A stretch of 64,000 nucleotides of DNA from Viridothelium virens. Lineage: Eukaryota > Ascomycota > Dothideomycetes > Trypetheliales > Trypetheliaceae. Where the stretch lies: contig ML991782.1 in NCBI GenBank assembly GCA_010094025.1, positions 1-64,000 on the forward strand. The letters are read 5' to 3'. A program made the position numbers and the translations under genes. The notes beneath the pieces are model-generated. The model did not search any database. It was given only the letters and a program-made list of their open reading frames with translations, and had not been told where the DNA came from. Of the stretch, positions 44,289 through 56,332 are shown piece after piece (within the stretch, counting starts at the first letter, position 1; every line of letters starts with the position of its first letter).

Positions 44289-47200
44289 ATGAACCAACGT
44301 AAGCCAGTATTTTTGCAATCCTGGAACGCTGCCGACTCTAGAGCTCTGATCACCCTGTTCGGGGTTTTCCTTTCCTTTCCCATCTGCAGCCACACCAGAA
44401 ATGTGATCAGTCATTCCGCTCATATTTTGATTTCGTCTTTTCATTCGCGCCCGACTTCAAATTTTTTTCAAATTTCAGGCCGCTTTCCCAACCAGATTGC
44501 GGGTGGGACTCCCTTTTACGCAGGTGTTGGCAATCTGCGTGAATTGCATCAAGGTGCGCTTGCGCAAAAATTGGCGTTGAGATTCGCTGGAATTTCCGGT
44601 GTAACGGTTGTCATTCCTGAGCCTGCTTCTCCCTTCCTGTCCCGAGCGGGCGGCGAACCACTTTTCCCTGTTGTTACACGTACTGTACCTGACCTTTGTG
44701 CTCAGCCGTCCCTCGTAAGGCTGATTGGCTGACTGCGATTACAGCAGCACTACTCCAGCATCTACCGTTAGGAGAATACCATCTCGGGTCGGACATCGAT
44801 CACCTGGGCTCTGCGAATCATACTTCATTCGCAGGAGCGAATGCCGACCCACTCCTGCGTGACGGCTCTTTAGCCCAGTCAGCGACCAGTAGCTACTCGT
44901 TGCCTCCGTCCAACGAGGCTCGTTACCTGCCGCACCGCACTGCGGCAGCCAATGGAGTGTAAGTTGATTTCCATTTTACTGGGGCCACCATATTTGACCC
45001 CATTCACTCGTATTCCCGACAGTCTGGTCAAGCCAGCCACCTTCGAGCATTGGTGCTTCTCGTCAAGCGCACACATGGGAGTTGCCACCCGGGTAGCCCT
45101 CACTTAAGCGTTTCGAGTCAAAGTCAACCACCAGCCGGGACAAACACATCAATGCGGCCTGCTGTTGTACGAACCAAGCTGTCGGTTCGACTTTTTCTCC
45201 CCTCCAGCAACTAAACCTGTCACACGACGAGCACCAGCAATGACACTCTGTTACCAGGGCCTGGGCTCGTCGTCGCTAGTGCAACATCACAGAACCCATT
45301 ACACATGTTATAGCATTTTTAGCTTCACAGATCGTCGACACAATCAGAACTCAGCTAATGGTTCACAAGCTACAGCTGCCAGACAGGCCAAGGTTTTTCT
45401 GCGAGCCCTGGGGACTCCGGTTCCGGCTCGTTCTCGACAAGCCCTAGTTCAGCCTCGTCGATTGCATTTCCAACTTTCAATGCTCCACAACCAGGGCTGA
45501 CCAGCACTAATAACTATTCGACCTACCCTCAAATTTATAGCAATCCGTTGAATTACACCCAGCCGTCACACCTTATGTATAATGTGAGGCCGCGGATGCA
45601 GTCCATGTAAGTCCCCCTCTGCAACGTAGCCACCGCAGCGGCTCCTACCCGCTTTGGGGTGCCAGATACCCGAATTTAATTCGAGCCTCGCAATTGGACT
45701 AACATTGCAAAATTGCAGGACAGATCACCCATCTTCCGGAATGCTGCCCTCAACCAGATCACCAGGATCGAATGTGCCGGTGACTCCACCCTTGGGTGCC
45801 ACCCCACGAGATAATTATACTACTACGACTCATCTGAGCCGACACACTTTGTCTCCACGTAGTCATAACGAGCCACTAAGTCATAGTTCGTACAATACCC
45901 CACGCAGCGCGTTTCCCAACTCAACAAGCACCATGTCGCTCTCGCCTTCTTCGGTCAGTCCGTTCCCCAGTTCAGCGTCTCTTCATCCTGGGAATTATGC
46001 AGGCGCACAGGAGTCACGATCACCTCCATTTCCAACACTCCAAATGATCCACGACATCACTTCTGACGGACAGCCGATCACGGCAGATATCCAAGCGAAG
46101 ATTGAAAAGGGCTTTTTTTACTCTAGTGATCGGACCTGGACATGCTATCGACGAAACTACTTCTCAGTCAACTGTTCGTATACACTAAATCCACATCTAC
46201 CCAATCGGCCGCTCTATCTCAACCGTGGCGGCAAGAATGGAGCCGAGCAAATCCAAGCTCTGGCCATGTCTCTATCAGCTGCCGTTGACAGTGAGAAGGG
46301 AAAGAGTATTGAATTGCTCCAGCAAACGCCAAAACGCGACAAAGGCCCACAACTTCAAATTTCAATCCAGAAAGTTGCGCCAGCTTCTCCCACCAAAACA
46401 TTACACGGACCCTCAGGTGTCTTGCCAGATCCCACTCAAATGCACACTGCCTTCAGTCCGTATGCATTTGGACATCCCCACTCTACACAAGTGGCACCAC
46501 CGTATCTACCCTTACAGAGCGAACCAGACGATCATCCGCAGGCCCCATCACCAACCTCGGCCTCTAACGCTTCTTATCCTCCCTCGACTCACGCTGGCAG
46601 CTCTTCGGTACCCTCGTCATCTCAATCATCAGTTCCTGTGACGCAGTCTAATCCATCCTCCCAGTCTCACACATTTGAGCGAATTCAATTCAAATCCGCA
46701 ACGGCAAACAACGGAAAACGACGAGCGGCCCAGCAATACTATACGTTGATTGTTGAGCTGTACGCTGATGTACGAGACATCAATAGATCAGGAAGTAGGC
46801 CAGAATGGGTGAAGATAGCACAACGGATTAGCGCACAAGTCGTCGTCCGAGGCCGCAGTCCGAGCCATTACCAAGAGCAGGGTGGAGGATCGGCCGGAGC
46901 AGCTCCAGGAGGTAGTGGAGGAAGCTCTGGAAGTCGGGGCTTGGGTGGTCCTGGATCAGGGAATACCACTGCTGGGGCTAGCATGGGTGGATTTTCAAAA
47001 GGATGGGCTTCTGTTCCTGGTCTTGGTGGAGGTAGCAACAGTGGAGTTGGATTCCGGAGTGCAGGCTTCCCGTTTGAACCATCTCCATCAACAAGCCATT
47101 CCGTTAGCTCAACGAGCTCAATGGAAGGTGGCGCTGTGGGTGAGCCTTCGGCTCTGGCTGGTGCGCAACCGCAAGTCGACACTCAAATGCAGGGCACTAT

Positions 47201-47432
47201 GGACTCGGATATTGAATCATATGCTGGATATCGATATTATCCGGCCCCCCTCTATGAGGGACTATCAAGCGGGGTCAAGGTCGAAGCAGGACTCACGGCT
47301 GAGGAGAGGACATCCAGCATCAAAGAAGAGCTTGGCCATAATATGCCGATGAAAACTGGTCCTGGACGCTTCCATGGCGTGGAAGGTAGTAAAGGCTGGT
47401 ATCCGGATTTTTATGCTATGAGTGGATATTAA
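44289..47432 (+). CDS. xprG: Ndt80-family transcription factor, XprG/VIB-1-like
   Basis: Proposed exons: 44289-44298 (ATG plus 10 nt in all), 44772-44958, 45370-45606 and 45719-47432, together 2148 nt or 715 residues. Introns are about 473, 411 and 112 nt, the last with a GACTAAC branch. The last exon holds the Ndt80/PhoG DNA-binding domain: DITSDGQPITADIQAKIEKG, SSDRTWTCYRRNYFSV, LYLNRGGKNGAEQIQALAMSL, TPKRDKGPQLQISIQK, then FERIQFKSATANNGKRRA and QYYTLIVELYADV. The N-terminus is Ser/Asn/Pro-rich and a Gly-rich linker follows the domain. XprG/VIB-1 proteins control extracellular protease release, nutrient-stress response and heterokaryon incompatibility. The last two exons are secure; the 10-nt first exon rests on phase and splice signals only. 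Confidence 0.85.
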
Positions 47433-48569
47433 GATTCTCTATCTTGATGTCCAATCTGCTTGCAGAAAGAAAACACCACTGAGTTGCAGTTGACAGCTGG
47501 AGTAAGGATCGCATCAACCTTATGATACCCAAATTCGCCCGACCACCACGGCTCACATTCATACCTCTTACTTTCTTCACGAAAATTTTTTCATTTCTTC
47601 AAACACTCATGCCCACCGAAAAGCATCTTTATTCAACCCGATACCCGCAAGGCACTAATAAATGCTCTCTTTCCACCGTCACCTCGCATAACGGTGTCCG
47701 ACAAACACAAGCAAAGCCCACAGCGTTCTCGTTGCTATTACAGCACGATTAGTGCGAGGTATGCAGGAAAGAGAGACGCGCAAAGTCGGAACTTACGGGT
47801 GCGACGACGCTCATGACCGAGATTGCGTGACGAGATAGGAAAGTCTTGCATCTGAAAGTCAATGCATAGTTGATTTCTCCGGCGCGTCACATAGTCAAGC
47901 AATTGCACACAAGCATCGTTAATTTGACAGCACAATACTTCCTTCACTCTCGCGTTTTTCTTTCTTTCTGTTTCTTCATTTCTCTTCGCCTTAGATCGAG
48001 ATGCTCGATTCTGGGGCAGTTTTATACAGGTGGAAATACCAGAGAACGATATACAGGAATATGACAAAATGGAGAGATGGAAAATCTATGGCCAAGAACC
48101 TTGCTCATGAGGAGTGGTGCATGACTAGGTATGCAACTGTGCACGAAGATTCCGTAGGAAGGTTAGCATAGCCACGGAGTTGGTACAGGAAATCGAGGCG
48201 CAGCTTCCAGAGGAGGCAATGGGGGAATCGGTCACCGGGCCAGAGAAGAATTACGTTTTCATTTTGCCACGGTTGTCAAATCGTGCAATATCCTTTCGGT
48301 TTAGCTTATGGACTTAATGGTAGCATTTATTAGCTGACGTGGATCGATGGCTGAAAAACGGACGAGGCGAAAAGAAACTAGCTATGGTGAAGAAGATGGC
48401 TGATATGGGAAGGTCATTTGTACGTTAATTCGGCTTGGTGTGAATCGAAGCAGGCGGCCCTTCTGATGCTTTCTCCCACATTGATGTGATTGATTAATGC
48501 ATGTCATAATTTGGTTGATTTTTCTGTGCATCTAGGTATGCAGTATTTGAGAAAAGGTAGGGTGTTGCA
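47433..48569. other. Intergenic between convergent genes
   Basis: Contains the 3' flanks of the xprG-like gene and the SDR gene. Only short frames; nothing recognised. Confidence 0.45.
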
Positions 48570-49845
48570 TCAATGCTCGTCACCTACTGGTCTGCCTTCC
48601 ACATGCCCGTGGAGCCCCTCTTTAGCCATAGGATCCACATACGATGGCATGTACGGCAATGAAGTGAGTTTTTCGCTCAATACCTGCTCGGTAAGTTTCC
48701 ACAGTCTTTCACTCAGCTCTTCATCCTGTGCCAACTTAGACGGTTCAGTGACTTTGCGATCGGGTACAATCTTTGCGAATCAAACATCAGCACACGCAAA
48801 GCTAACACAGCCTCACGGTCCGTTGAAAACGTCACCACTTACGTATCGTCCCTGAATGTGCTCCTTTACAACATCATCGCTCGTCAGTGCAAACAGCGCC
48901 GGTCTACATCCTTCATCCACGGGATCTTTCATAAGCGGTCGCACCGCCTTGACTCCAATCTTGCCCTTGGTTCCATACGCCTCAACCGCCTGCTCCTGCT
49001 GATCCGTCTTCACTCCACCAGGATGGACGGCATTCATCCACGGCCCTTCGGCCCTGACCTTTTCGGCCTGTCCGTCTTTCCCAAATCCTAGCTCCCGATT
49101 CGAGCCGAAACCCATGTCGCCGGCTGTAGCCCTACGCGCTAGAGCCTGGATGAAGAGTATCTGTGCGAGCTTGGTGCGCCCGTAGAGTTTCATAGGGCCG
49201 AGATCTGTAGTGAGCTCGGAGAGGGAGTTGAATTGGACGTCGGAGGCAGAGAGGACGCGGTGGATTTCGGAGGATTGGACAACCAGACGGGAGTTGGGAG
49301 TGCGTTGAAGAAGTGGGAGGAGAATGAGTGCGAGGTGGAATTGAGAAATGTGGTTGACCTGCATGTGGGCATCAAGGCCGTCTGTGGTTTGTCTGTATGC
49401 CCCGACACCTAGACCTGCGTTGCAAATGAGCTGGATTGGATTAGCTTACAGTCAGCTGCTTTGAAAAAGAGTGGTAGAGATACGAACACCGTCAAGGGTG
49501 CTTAAGCTATTGCCTAGCTCCTTCGCTACTTGGTCTGTTTGTCTCAAGTCTTCAAAGTCACATTGCCTAGTCTCGACGTTCCCGATGTCGCCCCAATTCT
49601 TGAGCTCGTTATGGGCCTCCTCTATATGTTCCTCTTTCTTGCCTAGAAGGTATATCTTTGAGGGTTTGTGTTGTAGTAAATGTGCGACTATGCCAAACCC
49701 AATTCCAGCTGATCCCCCGGTAACAATGTAGGTCTGTAGACTAAATCAGTGATGCGCGAATGAGGGCTTCTGATTGCATAACCTTGCCCATAAGGTTGGG
49801 AATGTCCTTGCTTGGATCGAACTTGTTTCCAGTAAGCGTGGCCAT
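48570..49845 (-). CDS. Short-chain dehydrogenase/reductase (retinol dehydrogenase-like)
   Basis: Four exons (49845-49783, 49733-49488, 49430-48843, 48770-48570) with introns of 49, 57 and 72 nt give an intact 365-residue protein. The cofactor motif TGGSAGIG follows the first junction, ICNAGLG follows the second, and the catalytic YGRTK lies near residue 195, preceded by the SS of the active-site Ser region. The donor at 48842 was chosen so that the GRY strand continues into IVPDRKVTEPS, the usual C-terminal extension of this group; reading straight through would stop early. The protein probably reduces a lipid or carbonyl substrate with NAD(P)H. No signal peptide. Confidence 0.9.
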
Positions 49846-51039
49846 GTTTCTGGCATTAACAGATGAATTATGGTTAACGGGAAAGGCAAACCAAGGACGA
49901 AGAAGCGAGGGACAGCGAGAAGACATTGACAATTGTCGAAAGGAAGGCACGCGACAACGCGTATGAGCGTATCCCACCTATAGCGCGCATCTCTTAGCTC
50001 ATGGACGTATATGACGACACGATTGTATTCGATTCGAGCCATTACGAAAGGGTGAGATGTTTTCACCCAACCGGTCCAAGATCATCTCAAACCCCATTCC
50101 GAAGTCGACTTGGCGTGCCTGCGTTTTGAATTGCCGGAGGAATGCCTGATTATAGTATGGTCCAAATCGGGGATTTCACTCTCATAAGGCTGATGTCGAA
50201 GTTGGGGGCGAGATTCGCGAAGGATTGGGACAACGGACCGTTCCGCTTCACGTCTCAACCAATCGTGGCAGTGATGGCCTTTCAACCAGCATATAGCAGG
50301 CATCGGGTGAGAGTTGGTCTGACTTGCGGTCGCCGCGCATGGCTGACGCGTGGTAGGTAAGGCGTGCTATAATTGCAGTTTTAGGTTACATGTATGTCTG
50401 ATCATTTGGGAATAGTGGTAAAGGTGTAGGGCTGAGACTTGGAGCACTGGCCTGTTTCGACATAGCACTTTGCCTGTTCCTAGCCATCTCTTGGATGGGT
50501 CTAAGACCAATCCGTAAAGCAAATTGGGGTGTCGTCCGTAATCAGTCCGAGTCTGGTTGCCTGGGCGATTTACCGGTCGAATAGGTTTGGTGGCTAAGCG
50601 AGTGCCACCTCTCCAGCCACCTCACTAGAGCTCGGGCGCTCAGACATTGGAAAGTGCTGGGAGCTTTGGCATGGACACGTCTGTAAGCTGTTCGCTGCTG
50701 GAATCATATAGGAGACGAGATCGCTGGAGGATAGTCCAACTCGAGATTCGATTGAACGACATAGGAGCAAGCGAAGCTATTCGAGCTCTGAGTGCTGGAA
50801 GCGGCTTGGTGCATCAAGCTTTGCGTGGCAATCCGAGCTGGCCTGATTGTGTTCCCTGTCTCCTCCAGTGCCCCCCCCCCCCAAAAACCAGCCCTCTGAA
50901 TTTAATATCCAACCTCTTCGAATCCATCATAATTGTCACTCGCTCAAGCCTTCATTTCGTCTAGCGCTTATCATAGTCCCCTTATTGCCATATATCGGCA
51001 TCGTCCGCTCACTCCGCCCGGCTTCTTCTTTTCCTCACC
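49846..51039. promoter_or_regulatory. Divergent promoter region; C12 homopolymer
   Basis: Head-to-head region between the SDR gene (-) and the coiled-coil gene (+). A C12 run sits at 50871-50882. The 150 bases before ATG 51040 are strongly pyrimidine-rich, as is common before highly expressed fungal genes. No coding segment recognised. Confidence 0.4.
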
Positions 51040-52289
51040 ATGTCATTCTTCAAGCGCCTGTCCCGAAGCCGCACGAACTCTCAAAGCTACGTCGACGATT
51101 ACGATTCACCGAATTCACCCAAACAATCCAGTTATCGGCCAGACAGCAAATTCGATCGCCCATCTTCATCGCGTCAATCATATAGCAATCCCAGTGCCCA
51201 CTTCGACGGCCAGGGTGTCCAGAGTCCGACCGACTTTGCCGCCGCCAAAGAGGCCAACATGTATCCGCGCCAGACTGGTCCTCAAGACTCGGCCTATGGA
51301 CCCCCTCCGGGCTCTCGTGGTGGGCCGATGACCAATGGCGTGAACCACAGTCAATCGAGCGCTGGAGCACCTCCGCCCATGGCAGCTCATAGCAGTTTCG
51401 ACACGAGTGCGAATCCATCAAAGCTGGAGCCAGCTCCGGACCTTCTCACACGTGCCTTCAATGAAGCCATGCGCCCTTACACCGACAAAATCGAGCAACT
51501 AGAGAATCAGATAACAGATTTGTCTGCGTGGGTGGAAACGCTTGAACTGCAACAAAAGGAGGTGCACTCTTGGATCGACAAAAGAGGGCTTCGACCTGGT
51601 AAGTCATCAACTCCGTTCTCATTCTCTAGTAAATATGCAATCGACAGACCTGATGGCTATTCCATCGGCCTGGCTATATCTACACCCACAGTCTAATCCA
51701 CATATTCCACGCTACATGCTATTCTCGACAACACAGCTAACTCAAAACTACAGACGTCCCTCCGTCAATCGCCAAAGCAATGGATTCTCAGCCCAATAGC
51801 GCCGAGACACTCAATGCTCAACTTGATCGTAAGATCACAATCGTCAACTTTGACCTCCATCGTCTCCAAGATGACCTCAACGACTCCATATCTGCCTCAC
51901 ACTTTGCCTCCGCAATGGGTAAATTTCTTCCCGACATCTCCCGCCTTTCCTCACTTCCGACCGGCTCTCGCTTCGCTTTCGATCTTATCCTCAAGCTTGG
52001 TGGAAACCTCAATTCGCACGGTGGTTTGGACTCTGGCGACCAGGATGACCTGGCCGCACGGAGAGCCTTTTATGCTCGTTTAGACGAGAGCATGGTTGAG
52101 GTCGTGCGCAGGCGATTTGGAGAGGGCGAGGATTGGCCCGTACAAAGGGAAATCAAGAGGATTGAGAAGACGGGCGCATACCTTAAGAACTATGGGGTCG
52201 AACCATATTTCCCGAATACTCTGGAGGTTATGAGGAGGAACTTACATTACCAAAGTGGGCAGGGCGGCACACCGCCCAGCTACCACTAG
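51040..52289 (+). CDS. Conserved coiled-coil protein of unknown function
   Basis: Two exons (51040-51598 and 51754-52289; intron 155 nt, GTAAGT..ACAG) give 364 residues. The N-terminal third is Ser/Asn/Pro-rich and disordered (MSFFKRLSRSRTNSQSY start). About residues 145-185 form a coiled coil (DKIEQLENQITDLSAWVETL), followed by a helical region (LDRKITIVNFDLHRLQDDLN) and a folded C-terminus ending in GTPPSYH. I do not recognise the family. The coherent intron, codon use and the conserved-looking C-terminal half indicate a real gene. A basic, Ser-rich start of this type often marks proteins at the cell cortex or membrane traffic sites, but that is only a guess. Confidence 0.75.
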
Positions 52290-53154
52290 AATTGCATTGG
52301 ATTCTGGTACATATCAGGGGTCTATCCAGCAGAGAGGCTAACTAATCTGCAAATAATACGGCATCAAAACTGGACTCCCGCTCGACACAAAAATAATTTG
52401 GACAGTGACATCGGACTATGATTCCCAGTTTACGAGACCGCTGTCTCGTTAGCTTGGGATGTTACGGGCGTTAAAGGACCTTCTGCTTTCCAGCCTGAAG
52501 TTGGGTGCTGACATGCTTGCTCTGGGACGGGAGAGTTACCGCACAATTCATGGCCATCACGAATCTCCTTGAGATATTTCAGTGGTTTTGATGGAATTAT
52601 TCTAGCAATGTAATCAATGCTCTCATCGCGGGTGCTTCCGAGAGTCGGTTCAGCTGTTGGACCTCTGGCATATGGATAGGAAAGCGTTGCAAAGTAGTGC
52701 GGCTTTTGGCTGGTTCCGAGATTTAATATACTCGTCTCGACCACCACTATGTGTAACAACCTCTAATGCAGTAGCCCATAACTTTCTTCGTAATCATATG
52801 TTTTTACTTGTTATAGATCTGGTGATATGAACATGCGCAGCTGGAAAAAGGGCGCGGAGGGTTGGTGCGAATCCGCTTCACGCCTCCGCCCCCGCGCAGC
52901 TTCCCAAATCTTCCACATATACCAGATCACAAAAGAAAACTTCCAAGCTCTTCTACACTGCAGTGCAACATACGCGTCCGATCTACTCGATTCGTTGCAG
53001 AGCCTTGTTTCGTCGCCACACTTATTATCCGTTCCCTCGTTTCCCAGCATCGCTGAAGCTTACGCTCACACTGGCGTTCCAATACGCACCTGATCGAAAG
53101 CGTCGAATTCCTCCCCCCTTGCTTTGATATTGCGTACATGATTGAGCAGGAGCC
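52290..53154. other. Intergenic, nothing recognised
   Basis: Region between two + strand genes and promoter of SEC27. Only short unrelated frames. Confidence 0.45.
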
Positions 53155-56134
53155 ATGCGATTGGACGTCAAAGTAAGGAAAAAAGCGGCGCTGTGACACG
53201 ACATCAAATAAGTGGGAAATCGCAATTTGGACAATGCTCTATGCTGTGGCATCGTGGAACACATCTTCCTGATGCGCCTGCTTATTTGTTTGCCATGCTG
53301 TCTGCGTGCTTCCAAATCAAAAGAGAATGTATGCTAAGGCACAATATCAATTACAGAGACAGCTCTTCGCCCGCTCCGAGCGTGTGAAGGGAATTGATTT
53401 CCATCCGGTACGATAATTTTCTGCTTGAGTCTCCTCCACTTCAGGCTCAGAAGATACACCCGACTGACCTTGTCATCAGACCGAACCATGGATCCTCACG
53501 ACTCTGTACAGCGGCCATGTGTACAGTGTGTTGCTCTCATGACTTGAGCCTTTTCCAGATCTGCTAACGGTGCCAAAGTCTGGAGCTACGAGTCCCAAGC
53601 GATTGTCAAGACGTTCGAGTTGACCGATGTGCCCGTTCGTGCAGGAAGATTCATATCGAGAAAGAACTGGATAGCTTGGTATGAGGGGATTGGCCTCCTT
53701 TGGAAACCTCCAGCTGATTGTTGGCCGCAGTGGCTCAGATGACTTCCAGTTACGAGTCTACAATTACAACACGAGCGAGAAAATTACATCGTTTGAAGCA
53801 CATCCTGACTATATCAGAGCCATCGCCGTCCACCCCACGCAACCTTTCCTTCTTACGGCATCGGATGACATGACAATAAAATTATGGAATTGGGATCAGG
53901 CGTGGAAATGCGTGCAAGTTTTCGAGGGACACTCACATTATGTCATGGGTCTTGCCATCAATCCAAAGGACACGAATACATTCGCTAGTGCGTGTCTAGA
54001 CCGAACGGTAAAAATATGGAGCTTGGGATCTGGGACGCCGAATTTTACACTGGAGGCGCATGAGACAAAGGGCGTGAATCATGTCGATTACTATCCACAG
54101 AGCGACAAGCCATACATCCTGACAACTAGTGACGATCGAACGGTGAAGGTATGGGATTACACAACCAAAGGTCTCATTGCAACGCTCGAAGGTCACACGA
54201 GCAATGTCAGTTTCGCCTGTTACCACCCAGAACTTCCAGTCATTATTTCAGGAAGTGAGGATGGCACGGTGAAAATCTGGCACGCAAACACGTACCGGTT
54301 AGAACAGAGTCTGAGCTATGGGCTTGAGAGAGCGTGGTGTGTCAGTTACCAAAAGGGAAGGCAAGGGATTGCTGTTGGGTTTGACGATGGAGCCGTCGTC
54401 GTGAAAATGGGCCGAGAGGAACCTGCCGTGTCTATGGACGCCTCTGGTAAGGTCATCTGGGCAAGACATAGCGAGATTCTCACGACTGTCATTAAGTCCG
54501 GGGACAAAACGCTCAAGGACGGCGACCGTCTTACTCTCCCTACTAAAGATCTTGGTTCTACCGAAATCTACCCCCAGTCTCTGCTTCATTCTCCAAATGG
54601 TCGTTTCGTTGCAGTGTGCGGCGATGGCGAATACATCGTTTATACCGCCTTGGCCTTACGAAATCAGGCATTTGGCTCTGCTCTCGACTTCGCTTGGGGT
54701 TCTAAAGAAAATGACAAAGATTACGCTATTCGGGAATCGAGCATGAGCGTCAAGGTCTTCAGGAACTTTAAGGAAAAGGCGACTGTAAACGTTGGCTTTC
54801 AGGCCGAAGGCCTAAGTGGCGGTGTTCTGCTCGGGGTGAAGGGCCAAGGCGGAATTGGTCTGTTCGACTGGGAAACGGGCCAGCTCGTCCGCAGAATAGA
54901 AGTCGACCCGAAGAGCGTCTACTGGTCCGAGAGCGGTGAACTCGTTACTCTCGCCTGCGAAGACACATTCTACGTCCTGCGCTTCTCGCGCGAAGCCTAC
55001 GTCTCAGCGCTCCAGGCTAACGAAGTCGACGAAGACGGCGTCGAAGCCGCCTTCGAAGTTATCACCGACATCAACGAGAGCGTACGCACGGGCCAGTGGG
55101 TCGGTGATTGCTTCATCTATACCAACAGCACGAATCGGCTCAATTATCTCGTCGGTCAGGCGACCTACACGATCAATCATTTCGATGCGCCTCACTACGT
55201 GCTCGGCTACCTCCCCCGCGACTCCCGCGTCTATGTCTGCGACCGCGACGTCCAGGTCTCGTCGTACTCGCTCTCGCTCACCGTGGTCGAGTACCAGACG
55301 CTCGTGCTCCGAGGTGACATCGACGAGGCCAACGAGACGCTACTACCTGAGATCCCGGAGTCTGAGAAGAACAAGATCGCAAGGTTTCTCGAGGGCCAGG
55401 GACTCAAGGATCAGGCTCTCGATATCAGTACTGACCTAGAGCAGCGCTTCGAGCTCGCCCTCTCGCTCAATCGCCTCGATATCGCGCTCGAGCTGGCGCA
55501 GAAGGCTGATGTGGAGCATAAGTGGAAGACAGTTGGCGATGCTGCTTTGACCGCATGGGATATTGGTCTTGCTAAGACGTGCTTCGAGAACGCGAAAGAC
55601 CTGGGCTCGTTGTTGCTGCTGCACTCAGCGGCTGCTGACGAAGCGGGCTTGAGAGCCCTGGCAGCGCAAGCAAATGAGATCGGCGCAAATAATGTCGCGT
55701 TTAGCTGTCTCTGGCAGGTTCGTGACGTCTCGGGATGTGTTGAGTTGTTAGAGAATACGGGACGTCGTGCCGAGGCTGTGCTTTTTGCGACGGCATATGC
55801 ACCGAGCTTGGCACGGCCCTTGGTGAAGGGGTGGAAAGAGGGCTTGGAGCAGGATGGGAAGACCAAGGTTGCGCGAGCGTTAGGCATGCCACCTGCTGGA
55901 AAAGGGGGTGCTGGACAGGTAAATGGTGAGATTGATGGTGTTGAGGGAGACGAGGAGATGTTTCCAGCGTGGGAGGAGTGGTTGGGTTTGGAAAGGGAGG
56001 GAAAGACGGGGCAGTTGATCGATGTAGAAGATGCCGTGAAAGGAGCAGAGGCGCCCGTGACGAATGGGTCGGCAGAGGGGGAGCTAGATCGATTAGACCA
56101 GGAGGCGCAAGCGGAACAAGCGGAGGTAGAGTGA
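53155..56134 (+). CDS. SEC27: Coatomer subunit beta' (COPI)
   Basis: Five exons (53155-53172, 53357-53407, 53480-53525, 53579-53678, 53731-56134) with introns of 184, 72, 53 and 52 nt sum to 873 codons, an intact 872-residue protein close to yeast Sec27 and animal COPB2. The start reads MRLDVKRQLFARSERVKGIDFHP. The first beta-propeller has clear WD repeats (TASDDMTIKLWNWD, SACLDRTVKIW, TTSDDRTVKVWDY, SGSEDGTVKIWH). A second propeller and an alpha-solenoid (from about residue 580) follow, then an acidic tail. The protein forms the COPI cage with alpha- and epsilon-COP and binds KKXX cargo tails in Golgi-to-ER transport. The 18-nt first exon is supported by phase and protein similarity. Confidence 0.96.
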
Positions 56135-56332
56135 TACGCTACGACTGGAAGCTGGCGAGAGCGGAGTTACGGTGTTGAGGCAGCTGAAAATCGGTGGGTG
56201 TCTCTATTTACATTGAGAACGGTCATGCTTCATCTAGGTACATCGATATGTACGGCTTCTACCTCCAGTTCACCAAACCAACCAAACACCAGCTCATGCA
56301 TATTTTACACCCGTTCATTATAATCGTCGTTA

